From: Minisyncoccota bacterium
Lineage (GTDB): Bacteria; Patescibacteriota; Minisyncoccia; Phycocordibacterales; SBAW01
Reading direction: 5' to 3'
Length of the DNA: 5,926 bases
Assembly: GCA_020050775.1 (NCBI GenBank)
Contig: JAGVKC010000076.1
Location: 1 to 5,926 of the forward strand
The translations under genes and the position numbers were made by a program. Each line of letters opens with the position of its first letter. Position 1 is the stretch's first letter. Positions 5,650 through 5,926 of this stretch are shown here, one piece after another. The notes under the pieces are model-generated. The model was given only the letters and a program-made list of their open reading frames with translations. It was not told the origin of the DNA and did not search any database.

Positions 5650-5926
5650 GGGCTATTTTTTTCATTTTTGATAATTCTTCCTTAGGGCTCGACACTGCCT
5701 TCGGTACGTATTTCATAAGTGCCTTGCCTACAGTCTCGCGGTATACGCAGTAGTCACAACTTTCACCCGCTTTAGGAAGCACATCGCTATCGAGGCATTT
5801 CTTTAACTCCAGAAGCACTCCCTCTACCCAGTCAGTGCTGCCTTTATATGGCACGAGCGTCAGTTCAAAGTCCAATCGTCCATCAAACGCTTCGCGGTCT
5901 TTGCTTGCATTAGCATAAAACCAATA
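5618..5926 (-). CDS. PD-(D/E)XK-type nuclease, C-terminal part (partial)
   Basis: An open frame enters from the right edge and ends at TAA 5618-5620, giving the last 102 residues; the start lies outside the window. The segment runs YWFYANASKDREAF through FDGRLDFELTLVPY and WVEGVLLELKKCL to a Cys57-x2-Cys60 pair followed by YR (CDYCVYRE). This is the shape of the C-terminal region of Cas4/RecB-like PD-(D/E)XK nucleases, where such cysteines help bind a metal or Fe-S cluster; only this pair is visible here. The catalytic residues would lie upstream, so activity cannot be judged. The TTG at 5875 is not the real start because the frame continues upstream without a stop. The last 20-25 residues are charged and probably flexible. 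It overlaps the alkyltransferase start by 32 bases and is the first visible gene of the repair operon. The assignment is from remembered family resemblance. Confidence 0.75.
   Translation of the reverse strand, partial: YWFYANASKDREAFDGRLDFELTLVPYKGSTDWVEGVLLELKKCLDSDVLPKAGESCDYCVYRETVGKALMKYVPKAVSSPKEELSKMKKIAHEESTTGQLF

Noticed and set aside
5110..5685. 191-codon plus-strand frame opposite ung and the alkyltransferase
   Set aside because: It is fully antisense to two genes with complete family motifs; it has no ribosome binding site and no recognisable domain.
5618..5926. Reading the Cys-x2-Cys nuclease tail as Cas4 of a CRISPR system
   Set aside because: There is no repeat array or cas gene in the window, and the neighbours are DNA-repair genes, so a general PD-(D/E)XK nuclease is the safer call.
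1..5926. Recoded genetic code (TGA as Gly, as in Gracilibacteria/SR1)
   Set aside because: The 377-residue gene ends at TGA with a terminator starting a few bases later, and no gene here needs TGA readthrough to reach family length.

Overview
The window looks like ordinary bacterial chromosome from a small-genome lineage. Genes are tightly packed, it uses the standard bacterial code (the 377-residue gene ends in TGA; the others end in TAA or TAG), and Shine-Dalgarno sites and intrinsic terminators are clear. My best guess is a Candidate Phyla Radiation (Patescibacteria/Parcubacteria-like) bacterium. This rests on remembered resemblance: a signal-less M13 peptidase, a one-domain alkyltransferase, a Cys-x2-Cys PD-(D/E)XK-type nuclease tail, and a small zinc-ribbon protein with a DnaA-like helix-turn-helix. 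It is inference, not proof. I see no rRNA, tRNA, CRISPR array, IS element or integrase.

Left third (1-1792), minus strand. A 377-residue protein of unknown function (659-1792) is followed by a textbook terminator with a UUCG loop. Next comes a 164-residue protein (85-579) with an N-terminal zinc ribbon and a stretch that aligns well with DnaA domain IV, the DnaA-box-binding domain, but without the AAA+ ATPase. It has its own terminator at 46-79. This is the most accessory-like and least described part.

Middle (1793-4659), plus strand. A divergent intergenic region (1793-1892) separates the left block from a complete M13-family zinc metallopeptidase (1893-3896) with all expected catalytic residues. 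A two-pass membrane protein of unknown function (3961-4659) follows 64 bases later with a very strong ribosome binding site and a GTG start.

Right third (4660-5926), minus strand. A bidirectional terminator separates the membrane protein from a converging DNA-repair operon. In transcription order this holds the C-terminal part of a PD-(D/E)XK-type nuclease (cut by the window edge), a minimal O6-alkylguanine-DNA alkyltransferase-type protein whose start overlaps the nuclease end by 32 bases, and family-1 uracil-DNA glycosylase (ung), which starts one base after the alkyltransferase stop. The three are probably co-transcribed and translationally coupled, joining base-damage reversal, uracil excision and a nuclease.

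No intergenic gap exceeds about 100 bases. I do not see a clear multi-gene novel system. The best leads are the zinc-ribbon/DnaA-IV protein, its unknown neighbour, and the compact repair operon.
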